From an uncultured Phocaeicola sp. (GTDB lineage: Bacteria > Bacteroidota > Bacteroidia > Bacteroidales > Bacteroidaceae), in contig CALUPA010000024.1 of the NCBI GenBank assembly GCA_944322395.1, positions 1-33,389 of the forward strand: a stretch of 33,389 nucleotides of DNA. Reading direction: 5' to 3'. The position numbers and the translations under genes were made by a program. Within the stretch, counting starts at the first letter, position 1. Each line of letters begins with the position of its first letter. Shown here in pieces: positions 1 through 7,428 of the stretch. A model generated the notes under the pieces. That model was given only the letters and a program-made list of their open reading frames with translations. It was not told the DNA's origin and did not search any database.

Positions 1-2105
1 ACGAGGGAATGTGGATGCTGACCGACCTGAAAAAACAGAATGCGGCAGTAATGTACGATATGGGGCTTGACATCAGTATTGACGATGTTTATTCGCCCGA
101 TAACATATCGTTGAAAGATGCAGTAGTACACTTCGGCGGCGGATGTACCGGTGAAGTTATCTCTGCTGAAGGTCTTGTACTAACCAATCACCATTGCGGC
201 TACGGCTACATACAGCAGAACAGTTCTGTAGAGCACGACTATCTGACAGACGGATTCTGGGCTATGACACGCGAACAGGAATTGCCTTGCGAAGGTCTTA
301 CCATTACCTTTATAGACAAGATACTGGATGTCACAACTTACGTAAAGGAACAACTCAAAAAAGATAAGGACCCTGAAGGACTGAACTATCTGTCGCCATC
401 ATACCTTTCGAAAGTTGCAGCCAAATTTGCCAATAAAGAAAAAATAAAGACAGACGAATTCACTGTTCTTGAGCTCAAACCTTTCTATGGAGCAAACAAA
501 TACTACCTTTTCGTAAAAACAGTATACAAGGACATCCGTATGGTAGGCGCACCTCCTTCATCAATAGGCAAGTTTGGTGCTGATACCGATAACTGGATGT
601 GGCCACGCCATTGCGGTGATTTCTCTATCTTCCGTATATATGCAGACAAGGATGGAAAACCTACCAAATACAGCGCAACCAACGTTCCTCTGAAAGTGAA
701 GAAACATATCGCAATCAACCTGAAAGGTGTGAAAGAAGGCGACTTTACTTTCGTTATGGGATTCCCGGGAAGAAACTGGAGATACATGATAAGCGACGAA
801 GTGGAAGAACGCATGCAGACCACCAACTTCATGCGCGACACTATCCGCGGTGTACGACTGAGAGTACTTGGCGAAGAAATGGCTAAAGATGCAAAAACAC
901 GCATACAGTATGCTGCCAAATACGCATCGTCTGCCAACTACTGGAAGAACGCCATAGGAATGAACGAAGGACTGGTGAAACTGAAAGTTCTCGACAAGAA
1001 GAAAGAACAGCAGGAACACCTTCTGGAATATGGTCGCGAGACAGGCAACAACAGTTACAAGGAAGCCTTCGATGCCATCCGCTCAATAGTGGCAAAACGC
1101 AGAAATGCAGTTTATCACCAGCAGGCTATCTACGAAGCTCTTATGCTTGGAACAGAGTTCTACAAAGTTCCTGATACAGATGCACTACGTAACGCTCTTG
1201 AAACTAACGACAAGAAAGCCATAAAGGAAGAAACAGAAAATCTGAAAGAAGCTTACAAGAAGTTCTACAACAAGGATTACAATCCTGAGGTAGACCGTAA
1301 GGTTTCAAAACAGCTCATTGCCCTTTATGCCAAACTTATCCCGGCAGAACAGCGCATAAGTATCTTCAAACAGATAGATGAAAACTTCGGAGGAAATACT
1401 GATGCTTTTGTAGATGCATGTTTCGACAAGTCTATTTTCAGAAACCAGGCTGCACTGGATGCTTTCCTTCAGAGCCCTGACACAAAAACTCTGAGAGAAG
1501 ACCTTATGGTGAAATATTCCAAATCGGTAAAAGACGGATACAACGCAACATCTAACGCCATGAAAGCCGAAACAGATGCATATAATCTTGCCCACAAGAC
1601 ATGGGTGGCAGGAATGCTGGAACTGAAAGCAAAGAACGGCACACCGGTTTATCCTGATGCCAACTCTACGCTGAGACTTACATACGGCAAGATTGGTTCA
1701 TACGAACCGGCAGACGGTGTGGAGTATCTGTACTACACAACACTGAAAGGTGTCATGGAAAAAGAAGACCCTAATAATCCGGAATTCGTAGTTCCTGCAA
1801 AACTTAAGGAACTGTACGAAAACAAGGATTTCGGTCCATACGCAATGCCTGACGGACGCATGCCTATATGCTTTGCTACAGGAACAGACAACACTGGCGG
1901 TAACTCCGGTTCTCCTGTATTCAACAGAAAGGGTGAACTGATAGGAACCGGATTCGACCGCAATTACGAAGGACTGACCGGCGATATCGCCTACAACCCA
2001 CAGTTACAGCGTGCTGCATGCGTAGACATCAGATATACACTGTTTATCATCGACAAGTTTGCAGGTGCAGGTCATCTGATTGACGAGATGACAATTATCA
2101 AATAA
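1..2105 (+). CDS. dpp11: S46 family dipeptidyl-peptidase, DPP11-like (Asp/Glu-specific), 5' partial
   Basis: Periplasmic serine exopeptidase that removes dipeptides from oligopeptide N-termini. The reading frame is open to the left edge: bases 3-8 encode Glu-Gly before the Met at 9, matching the EGMW motif near the mature N-terminus of S46 enzymes. The true start and signal peptide are therefore outside the window, and the Met at 9 is internal. Counting from that Met, the triad is H62 (in TNHHCGYG), D204 (in RHCGDFSIF) and S633 (in GGNSGSPVF). The 142-residue H-to-D spacing equals that of P. gingivalis DPP11 (H85/D227). The residue 18 after the Ser is Arg (R651, in GFDRNYEG), equivalent to R673 of PgDPP11, which selects acidic P1 residues; DPP7 has Gly there. 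Specificity is inferred from that residue. A strong hairpin follows. Confidence 0.93.
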   Translation, partial: EGMWMLTDLKKQNAAVMYDMGLDISIDDVYSPDNISLKDAVVHFGGGCTGEVISAEGLVLTNHHCGYGYIQQNSSVEHDYLTDGFWAMTREQELPCEGLTITFIDKILDVTTYVKEQLKKDKDPEGLNYLSPSYLSKVAAKFANKEKIKTDEFTVLELKPFYGANKYYLFVKTVYKDIRMVGAPPSSIGKFGADTDNWMWPRHCGDFSIFRIYADKDGKPTKYSATNVPLKVKKHIAINLKGVKEGDFTFVMGFPGRNWRYMISDEVEERMQTTNFMRDTIRGVRLRVLGEEMAKDAKTRIQYAAKYASSANYWKNAIGMNEGLVKLKVLDKKKEQQEHLLEYGRETGNNSYKEAFDAIRSIVAKRRNAVYHQQAIYEALMLGTEFYKVPDTDALRNALETNDKKAIKEETENLKEAYKKFYNKDYNPEVDRKVSKQLIALYAKLIPAEQRISIFKQIDENFGGNTDAFVDACFDKSIFRNQAALDAFLQSPDTKTLREDLMVKYSKSVKDGYNATSNAMKAETDAYNLAHKTWVAGMLELKAKNGTPVYPDANSTLRLTYGKIGSYEPADGVEYLYYTTLKGVMEKEDPNNPEFVVPAKLKELYENKDFGPYAMPDGRMPICFATGTDNTGGNSGSPVFNRKGELIGTGFDRNYEGLTGDIAYNPQLQRAACVDIRYTLFIIDKFAGAGHLIDEMTIIK

Positions 2106-2133
2106 GCAAATCACAGACAGTGTTCAAACAAGA

Positions 2134-2180
2134 AATGCGCTTTGACATATCTCCAATCATTAGGAATGTCAAAGCGCATT
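2134..2180. terminator. Bidirectional hairpin between the S46 peptidase and PBP1A genes
   Basis: A perfect 15-bp inverted repeat (arms 2134-2148 and 2166-2180, left arm AATGCGCTTTGACAT) with a 17-nt loop. It is followed on the + strand by TATATTTTGTT and on the - strand by TTCTTGTTTG. It lies 29 bases after the peptidase stop and about 105 bases beyond the convergent PBP1A stop. Confidence 0.75.
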
Positions 2181-2285
2181 ATATTTTGTTCGGATTTAAA
2201 ACAGCACTCAAATGATGATTAAAACCATTCAGAAGTTTTGGAATTTATACTTGAAACTCTGTTCGGCCATCAATTCTGAATAATT

Positions 2286-4613
2286 TTACTGAAAGAACAA
2301 ATCATCAAGACGACTTGTATTCTCTTCTTCCAATTCTGATACCTTATCCTTGCATGGATCAAACTCATCAGGTATGTCAAATTTCTCTTCCTGAGAATAT
2401 CCCAGAGTCTTGTCGGCATAAACCTTATTCATATATATACCCCAAATAGGAAGAGCCATTGAAGCACCCTGTCCGTCAGCCATGCGGTCGAAGTGGATAT
2501 CGCGTTCCTCACCTCCTACCCAGCATCCTGATACCAGACTTGGAGTAAAGCCCATAAACCAACCATCGGAGTTATTGTTAGTAGTACCTGTCTTACCGCC
2601 CATATCGGCTGTAATATTATACAATCTCCTTACTCGTCCACCGGTACCTTCGTTTATTACTGCACGGAGCATAACAAGCATCTTATAGGCACTGCTTTCA
2701 CTTATCACCTCGTTCACCTGAGGAGAGAATGTAGCCAACACATTACCGTCGTTGTCCTCTATACGCGTAACGAACAGCGGTGCCGTACGTATTCCCTTGT
2801 TCACAAAAGCCGTGTATGCACTTACCATTTCGCCCACGGAAATCTCGCAAGGACCAAGACACAAAGATATGGTAGGCTGTATTTCCTTATTAAGAACACC
2901 GAAAGAATGAATCAACCTAACCAATTCGTATGGGTTAAGCTTACTCATCAGATAAGCCGATATCCAGTTGTTTGAGTTTGCAAGACCCCATTTCAGAGTA
3001 ACAATCTCGCCATAATGTTTCTTCGAACTGTTTCTCGGAGTCCATGCAATACCATTCTCATCGAAATAAGTTCCCTCTACATTTCTTGTCTCATCGCATG
3101 GAGAGAAACCGTTTTCCATCGCAAGCGAATACAGGTACGGTTTGATAGTAGAACCCACCTGACGGCGTCCCACCATAGCCATATCATACTTGAAGTTGTC
3201 ATAGTTTGGTCCGCCCACATATGCCTTCACATATCCTGTAATAGGGTCCATAGACATAAATCCGGCACGAAGGAAGTGCTTGTAGTATTTTATTGAATCA
3301 AGAGGAGTCATGATAGTATCTTTCTCACCCTGATATGTAAACACTGTCATTTCACGCGGAGTATTGAAAGCCTTCATTATTTCAGCATCCGAATATCCGG
3401 CAGCCTTCATCACACGGCGACGCTCACTCTGCCTGATAGAACGGTTCAATATTGTCTCAACCTCTTCAGGAGTAAGCTGATTGGTATATGGTGCAGTCTT
3501 CCTTCCCTTCTTTTCCTTAAAGAAACGAGGTTGCAGATACTCAGCCACATGTTCCTGAACCGCCTCTTCAGCATACTGCTGCATGCGTGAATTTATGGTG
3601 GTATAAATCTTTAGCCCGTCTGTGTAAAGATTGTAATTCGAACCATCCTTTTTCTTGTTCTTGGCACACCATCCGTACAGAGGATTTGTCTCCCATGCCA
3701 GTGAGTCTTCATAGAACTTCTGCATCTGCCATCCGCGGTAGTTCTTCTTCACCGGCTTCTTGGCATTGAGCACACCGCGAAGATACTCTCTGAAGTATGT
3801 TGCCAAACCGTCATTATGGTCAACAGGCTTGTATTTCAGCACCAAAGGCAATGCCTGTAGCGAGTCACGTTCAGCCTCTGTCAGATAACCAGCCTTACGC
3901 ATCTGGTCGAGTACCACATTACGGCGTCCGCGTGTACGTTCGTTGAAGCGGCGCGGATTGTAAAGAGAAGGGTTCTTACACATACCTATAAGTGTAGCGG
4001 CCTCTTCAATACTCAAATCCTTAGGATCTTTTGAGAAATATGTACCTGCAGCAGTCTTTATACCTACGGCATTATTAAGAAAGTCAAACTTATTGAGATA
4101 CATCGTAAGGATTTCTTCTTTGGTGTAATAACGTTCCAGTTTAACTGCTATAACCCATTCGATAGGCTTCTGCAGCAGACGTTCCATCACATTGTCGGCT
4201 GTAGGCGAATAAAACTGCTTTGCCAACTGCTGAGTGATGGTACTACCACCACCGGCATTCTTCTGCATAAACACACCACGCTTGATAAGGGCACGCATGA
4301 ATGCTCGCGCATCAATACCCGAATGTTCGCTGAAACGCACGTCCTCTGTAGCCACAAGCGCGTGCACCAGATTTGGCGATAAATCCTCGTAACCTACATA
4401 CAGACGGTTCTCCTTGCTGAGCGACCATGTTCCCAACACCTTTCCGTCGTCCGAAATAACCTGAGTAGCGAACTTAAGATTAGGATTCTCCAATTCCTCT
4501 ATAGGTGGCACATAACCAATCTTGCCATCGGAGATAGCAGAAAATATTATATACGTTGCCAACATTCCTATCAGCAGCAACGCCCAAAGTACGATGATAA
4601 AAGTTTTTCTCAT
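2286..4613 (-). CDS. mrcA: Penicillin-binding protein 1A, bifunctional glycosyltransferase/transpeptidase
   Basis: Inner-membrane class A PBP that polymerises lipid II and cross-links peptidoglycan in the periplasm. 775 aa, normal for the family. One N-terminal membrane anchor (about residues 5-27). GT51 glycosyltransferase domain at about 60-250 with catalytic Glu E90 in ATEDVRFSEHSG, the GGSTITQQLAKQ motif (122-133) and KLERYYTKEEIL. Transpeptidase domain at about 450-720 with S488-T-I-K491 (SxxK), S547-N-N549 (SxN) and K674-T-G676 (KTG). All catalytic motifs are intact. Monocistronic on the - strand. A possible -7 box lies at 4675-4682. The ~45 nt between the predicted transcription start and the ATG can form a small 6-bp hairpin (4640-4645 with 4660-4665). 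ponA would be an equally valid symbol. Confidence 0.96.
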   Translation of the reverse strand: MRKTFIIVLWALLLIGMLATYIIFSAISDGKIGYVPPIEELENPNLKFATQVISDDGKVLGTWSLSKENRLYVGYEDLSPNLVHALVATEDVRFSEHSGIDARAFMRALIKRGVFMQKNAGGGSTITQQLAKQFYSPTADNVMERLLQKPIEWVIAVKLERYYTKEEILTMYLNKFDFLNNAVGIKTAAGTYFSKDPKDLSIEEAATLIGMCKNPSLYNPRRFNERTRGRRNVVLDQMRKAGYLTEAERDSLQALPLVLKYKPVDHNDGLATYFREYLRGVLNAKKPVKKNYRGWQMQKFYEDSLAWETNPLYGWCAKNKKKDGSNYNLYTDGLKIYTTINSRMQQYAEEAVQEHVAEYLQPRFFKEKKGRKTAPYTNQLTPEEVETILNRSIRQSERRRVMKAAGYSDAEIMKAFNTPREMTVFTYQGEKDTIMTPLDSIKYYKHFLRAGFMSMDPITGYVKAYVGGPNYDNFKYDMAMVGRRQVGSTIKPYLYSLAMENGFSPCDETRNVEGTYFDENGIAWTPRNSSKKHYGEIVTLKWGLANSNNWISAYLMSKLNPYELVRLIHSFGVLNKEIQPTISLCLGPCEISVGEMVSAYTAFVNKGIRTAPLFVTRIEDNDGNVLATFSPQVNEVISESSAYKMLVMLRAVINEGTGGRVRRLYNITADMGGKTGTTNNNSDGWFMGFTPSLVSGCWVGGEERDIHFDRMADGQGASMALPIWGIYMNKVYADKTLGYSQEEKFDIPDEFDPCKDKVSELEEENTSRLDDLFFQ

Positions 4614-4674
4614 TGAAGTAGCTTATTTGTTACATATCAGTTCCCTAATTCTCCAAAAAGGGAACAAATCGGCA

Positions 4675-4682
4675 CAAAAGTA
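4675..4682 (-). promoter_or_regulatory. Putative -7 box for PBP1A
   Basis: On the - strand it reads TACTTTTG, a match to the Bacteroidetes -7 consensus TAnnTTTG, about 60 bases before the PBP1A ATG. No TTTG was found at the expected -33 distance, so this is a half-supported promoter. Confidence 0.4.
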
Positions 4683-4755
4683 CAAAAAAACGTTGGGAAT
4701 GGTATATTTTATTGGATATTTTCTAGTAATAGAAATAATGCTTAACATAAATAAA

Positions 4756-4793
4756 AAACTTCCGGTATAGTAAATCAAAAATACCGGAAGTTT
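4756..4793 (-). terminator. Rho-independent terminator of the barrel/lipoprotein operon
   Basis: A perfect 13-bp inverted repeat (4756-4768 and 4781-4793; arm AAACTTCCGGTAT) with a 12-nt loop. On the - strand the right side runs into GTTTTTTATTTAT, giving a U tract. It sits 24 bases beyond the last lipoprotein stop. Confidence 0.88.
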
Positions 4794-4816
4794 AATTTAT
4801 AACATTATTAATATTT

Positions 4817-5314
4817 TTAGTTAAGCTTCTTGCAAGTTATTGTAGACTCAAAAGAACCTTCACCATCTTCATCATTATATTTCTCATAATTATACAAAAC
4901 CAGCCTTGTTGATGATAACTCCCTGATTTCAAAAGTCATTTCTTCAACACTAAAGTCATCTTCATCCTCTTCAAACAGTGGAACAATTTCATTGCCACGT
5001 AGTTCAACTTTTACATAATAGGATTCATCATCTATTTCCGAAACCTCAGAATAATCCAAAACCGTCATAAACAATCCTTTATCTGTTTCTTTAAACCTAA
5101 AGACTTCCTGATAATCTTCATAATCACTTTCTGGGTAATCATTATCAAAAGTATCCTTATCTCCATTCCAGATTTCGTATCCTTTTTCGTTGATAACTAT
5201 CCAATCACCAACAAGACTTTTTGAATCCAAATCACTTTCCTTATCACAAGAAACAAAAACAAAACTAGTCAACAACAAAATAAAATACGCAAACAAAAAT
5301 CTCATTTTTCTCAT
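4817..5314 (-). CDS. Small acidic lipoprotein, lipocalin-like, unknown function
   Basis: 165 aa. Lipoprotein signal peptide with a Ser-Cys junction (FVFVSCDKES, lipidated Cys about residue 23), so membrane-anchored, probably surface or periplasmic. The mature part starts with a SLVGDWIV segment. That pattern and the alternating beta-strand layout resemble Bacteroidetes lipocalin-like (calycin) lipoproteins, but the match is by eye. The mature chain is very rich in Asp and Glu. It is the last gene of a three-gene - strand operon, 32 bases after the larger lipoprotein gene. I do not recognise a specific function. Confidence 0.82.
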   Translation of the reverse strand: MRKMRFLFAYFILLLTSFVFVSCDKESDLDSKSLVGDWIVINEKGYEIWNGDKDTFDNDYPESDYEDYQEVFRFKETDKGLFMTVLDYSEVSEIDDESYYVKVELRGNEIVPLFEEDEDDFSVEEMTFEIRELSSTRLVLYNYEKYNDEDGEGSFESTITCKKLN

Positions 5315-5346
5315 ACTCCTACAAATTTAATCACAAAAACACAATT

Positions 5347-6213
5347 TTACTTTTCTTTCAGATACGTGTACATCTCTATTTTATCAAACTCATCGAATTC
5401 TCCCAAATCATCTGTCTTTTCATAGAATACCAATGAATTACCTTCAAAAGATATTTGTACCGTACAATCTTCATACCATTCACCATCCCATGAATAATAA
5501 AGTGTTTTATCATCCATATCCTTCCATTTCCATGACGCAACTCCTAACGTTTCATCGCCATACACTACCATATATGTTCCTGATTTAGAGAATAAGACTT
5601 CAGAAACTTCAACATCGAAATAATCTAAATCACCGTTATCTACATATTCATCAAGAACTTTTTTATCATCAAGATATGCAATAACTCTAAATTTTTCGAA
5701 CAACCATGTTCTACAAAGCGAATTAGTCAGACCATTATCATCCATCGCTTCTACTTTTTCAACATCGAACTGCATTTCTTCGCCTCCATCTGGAGTAATA
5801 GACAATGCTTCTATATCATCATTATCCCCATAAACCACCTTAATAATACCAAATCCCTCAAGATCAAAATCACCATTACTAAGCTGCTTATAACTTCCAT
5901 AAATTACACCATCATAATTGGTAGCTCTACTTTGATATACTCCCCAATTACCAAACACTCCTTTTTTTGATAAAGAAGACGCTCTGGACATGCCAGAATA
6001 GTAATCAGATGTTATTACAATATAGTCGCCACTTGCACCAAGTTCTATACTTTTATATGGTGAATGATCGGATAATATTTCATATTTTGCACTAACTGAT
6101 TCATATTTTGGAGTATCCAAATTACCACCGTCAGCATCATCCTTACTACAAGATGTTACAAGCAAAGCAAAAGCCAACACAAGAAATGATATAAAAGAAA
6201 ACTGTTTATTCAT
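5347..6213 (-). CDS. Acidic lipoprotein, unknown function
   Basis: 288 aa. N-terminal lipoprotein signal (LLVTSCSKDDADGG, lipidated Cys about residue 22) followed by an Asp/Gly-rich linker. The mature chain appears to have two beta-rich parts: about 40-150, and 160-288, which opens with LCRTWLFEKFRV. The second part has the layout of small lipocalin-like domains, like the downstream lipoprotein; this is a by-eye impression. It lies between an outer-membrane barrel gene and the second lipoprotein gene, suggesting an envelope role. Unusually for this phylum, the start codon follows a consensus Shine-Dalgarno sequence at ideal spacing, which fixes the start. I do not recognise a family. Confidence 0.82.
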   Translation of the reverse strand: MNKQFSFISFLVLAFALLVTSCSKDDADGGNLDTPKYESVSAKYEILSDHSPYKSIELGASGDYIVITSDYYSGMSRASSLSKKGVFGNWGVYQSRATNYDGVIYGSYKQLSNGDFDLEGFGIIKVVYGDNDDIEALSITPDGGEEMQFDVEKVEAMDDNGLTNSLCRTWLFEKFRVIAYLDDKKVLDEYVDNGDLDYFDVEVSEVLFSKSGTYMVVYGDETLGVASWKWKDMDDKTLYYSWDGEWYEDCTVQISFEGNSLVFYEKTDDLGEFDEFDKIEMYTYLKEK

Positions 6214-6218
6214 AAAAA

Positions 6219-6224
6219 CCTCCT
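6219..6224 (-). promoter_or_regulatory. Consensus Shine-Dalgarno before the 288-aa lipoprotein
   Basis: On the - strand the bases before the ATG read AAAGGAGG followed by five T residues; the AGGAGG core is at 6219-6224. Bacteroidetes genes rarely carry such a site, because their ribosomes hold the anti-Shine-Dalgarno sequence folded away. None of the neighbouring genes has an equal one. Confidence 0.65.
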
Positions 6225-6245
6225 TTATAGCTAAAATTAATACTA

Positions 6246-6280
6246 AAGGACATACCTAAACAGTATGCCCTTCTTTTTTT
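6246..6280 (+). terminator. Intercistronic hairpin with the T tract on the antisense side
   Basis: Arms 6246-6255 (AAGGACATAC) and 6263-6272 (GTATGCCCTT) pair over 10 positions, one of them G-U, with a 7-nt loop. They are followed on the + strand by CTTTTTTT. As a rho-independent terminator it faces + strand transcription, yet both flanking genes are on the - strand, where it lies between the barrel gene and the first lipoprotein gene. It may block antisense transcripts or act as an RNA hairpin that reduces downstream expression. Confidence 0.5.
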
Positions 6281-6292
6281 AAAATATCATAT

Positions 6293-6916
6293 TTAGAAAT
6301 TATATCCCAAAGATATTACAGTATTAGCAATTCTACCTTCTTCTACAATTTCATTAAAGTCCTGACCATAAGTTAAACCAACCTCAAACTGTGAATAAGT
6401 AAAGCCAACCCCAAGATGCCATCCAGCTTGGAAACGACCAAACTTCATAGGCCCCATTTCATCTTCACTAAATATTGAAACGCTTTCACCATCACTCTTC
6501 AATTTTCCAAACATATTAAGTCTCAAATCAATACCAATAAGCGGCTTTATAGCCATATCTTCACTGATATCATATTTGTATACCAAATTAACCGGAATAT
6601 TAACAGACATCATATTTAGCAAATCATCACCATCCTTGTCACTGCGATATTCCAAAGCAGCACCTGCCTCTACAAACAATGGCATATTATTCGTAATGCT
6701 CATTCCTTTAACCCATCCAAGAGAGAATCCAGGGAAACCACTACTTTCTCCTCCCCATTTCAAACTTGATGCATGATAAGTAATAAATGCCTTTGACCAA
6801 CCTTTATTACTATCATTTGCTGGAGCAGCAGATGTATTTTCAACAATGTTAGATGCAGACATAGATGTAGCTACTGCGAGAAAAGCTACAGAAAGTAAAG
6901 TCTTTAATGTTTTCAT
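6293..6916 (-). CDS. Outer-membrane beta-barrel protein
   Basis: 207 aa from the Met at 6916. A longer frame starts 25 codons upstream, but only the 6916 start gives a clean signal peptide (MKTLKTLLSVAFLAVATSMSAS, cleavage near residue 22). The mature protein has alternating hydrophobic/polar strands, Gly-rich turns and a C-terminal aromatic (SLGYNF), typical of small porin-family or OMP_b-brl_2 barrels of about 8 strands. It is the first gene of a three-gene operon with two lipoproteins. A well-formed promoter at 7046-7076 gives a roughly 120-nt AT-rich leader. The specific role is unknown. Confidence 0.83.
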   Translation of the reverse strand: MKTLKTLLSVAFLAVATSMSASNIVENTSAAPANDSNKGWSKAFITYHASSLKWGGESSGFPGFSLGWVKGMSITNNMPLFVEAGAALEYRSDKDGDDLLNMMSVNIPVNLVYKYDISEDMAIKPLIGIDLRLNMFGKLKSDGESVSIFSEDEMGPMKFGRFQAGWHLGVGFTYSQFEVGLTYGQDFNEIVEEGRIANTVISLGYNF

Positions 6917-7045
6917 AATAGAATAAATTTTAAAAGTTAGTTTCACATAAAAAATCTCAAAAGATAAACAATTCAAAATATTTATAGGCAATTAATTTAC
7001 AATTTATAATTATATAAACATTTATAATATTTTCTTTGTCACATG

Positions 7046-7076
7046 CAAATCTATTGTATTATTTTATAATTCCAAA
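7046..7076 (-). promoter_or_regulatory. Bacteroidetes-type promoter for the barrel/lipoprotein operon
   Basis: On the - strand: TTTG (7073-7076), 19-nt spacer, TAGATTTG (7046-7053). Both boxes and the spacer fit the -33/-7 consensus of Bacteroides primary sigma factor promoters. The predicted start is near 7039, leaving a roughly 120-nt leader before the ATG at 6916. Confidence 0.7.
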
Positions 7077-7218
7077 ACATTTCCTCTATTTTTATTAACC
7101 ACAGATAAAAATTTTGATAAATAAACAAAAATTTTTATCAAAAAACAAAAAATATAACAATAAACAATATTCCAAGACATAATATAAATATCTAACACAA
7201 TAAAACAGCAAAAAAATA

Positions 7219-7250
7219 TTTGTATTAACACCTACAAAAAACTATATTTG
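7219..7250 (+). promoter_or_regulatory. Bacteroidetes-type promoter for the HU-like gene
   Basis: TTTG (7219-7222), 20-nt spacer, TATATTTG (7243-7250): a full match to the -33/-7 consensus. The predicted transcription start is near 7257, so the inverted repeats at 7260-7353 fall in the transcribed leader of about 170 nt. Confidence 0.72.
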
Positions 7251-7259
7251 TACTTATGA

Positions 7260-7353
7260 AATCTATAAATTTCAGTTTGATTTCTATAAACAACACTGTG
7301 GTTTATAAAAATCAAACTGTGATTTTTATAAATACAACTTATATTTATAGATT
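7260..7353 (+). repeat. Nested, mutually exclusive inverted repeats in the HU-like gene leader
   Basis: Segment B (7301-7319, GTTTATAAAAATCAAACTG) is complementary to segment A upstream (7273-7291) at 18 of 19 positions, and to segment C downstream: 7302-7314 pairs with 7320-7332 over 13 perfect bp with a 5-nt loop. A:B and B:C cannot form together. An outer perfect 11-bp pair encloses them (7260-7270 AATCTATAAAT with 7343-7353). It could act as an RNA switch or as a cluster of operator half-sites (three copies of GATTTyTATAAA, one inverted). Confidence 0.75.
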
Positions 7354-7428
7354 ATAAAAGGACAAAACAAACTTTACAACTGAGAAATAATAACTTTTAT
7401 ACTAACACACAATAAACTTTTACGCACT

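Larger units (their letters stand above)
6917..7428. other. AT-rich divergent regulatory region (512 bp without a gene)
   Basis: No credible coding sequence. It contains a - strand promoter for the barrel/lipoprotein operon (7046-7076) and a + strand promoter for the HU-like gene (7219-7250). An imperfect inverted repeat lies between them (7104-7116 with 7126-7139). A nested set of inverted repeats lies downstream of the + promoter (7260-7353). Long A and T tracts run throughout, so the DNA is probably intrinsically curved. Confidence 0.8.

Noticed and set aside
503-1019. Two overlapping antisense open frames (144 and 152 aa) inside the S46 peptidase gene
   Set aside because: They overlap each other and the catalytic region of the peptidase, and their translations look like random hydrophobic/Cys-rich text.
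2227-2281. 8-bp inverted repeat (ATTCAGAA/TTCTGAAT) beyond the PBP1A stop
   Set aside because: The arms are short and separated by 39 bases; the 2134-2180 hairpin is a far better terminator.
4522-4770. 82-aa + strand open frame spanning the PBP1A start and the intergenic region
   Set aside because: Half of it is antisense to the PBP1A anchor, and its end runs into the 4756-4793 terminator. No family resemblance.
6917-6991. 25-codon N-terminal extension of the barrel protein gene
   Set aside because: The extension destroys the signal peptide at the extreme N-terminus; the start at 6916 gives a normal one.
7260-7353. CRISPR-like or transposon terminal repeats
   Set aside because: Copies are few, short, irregularly spaced and partly inverted, with no spacers, cas genes or transposase nearby.
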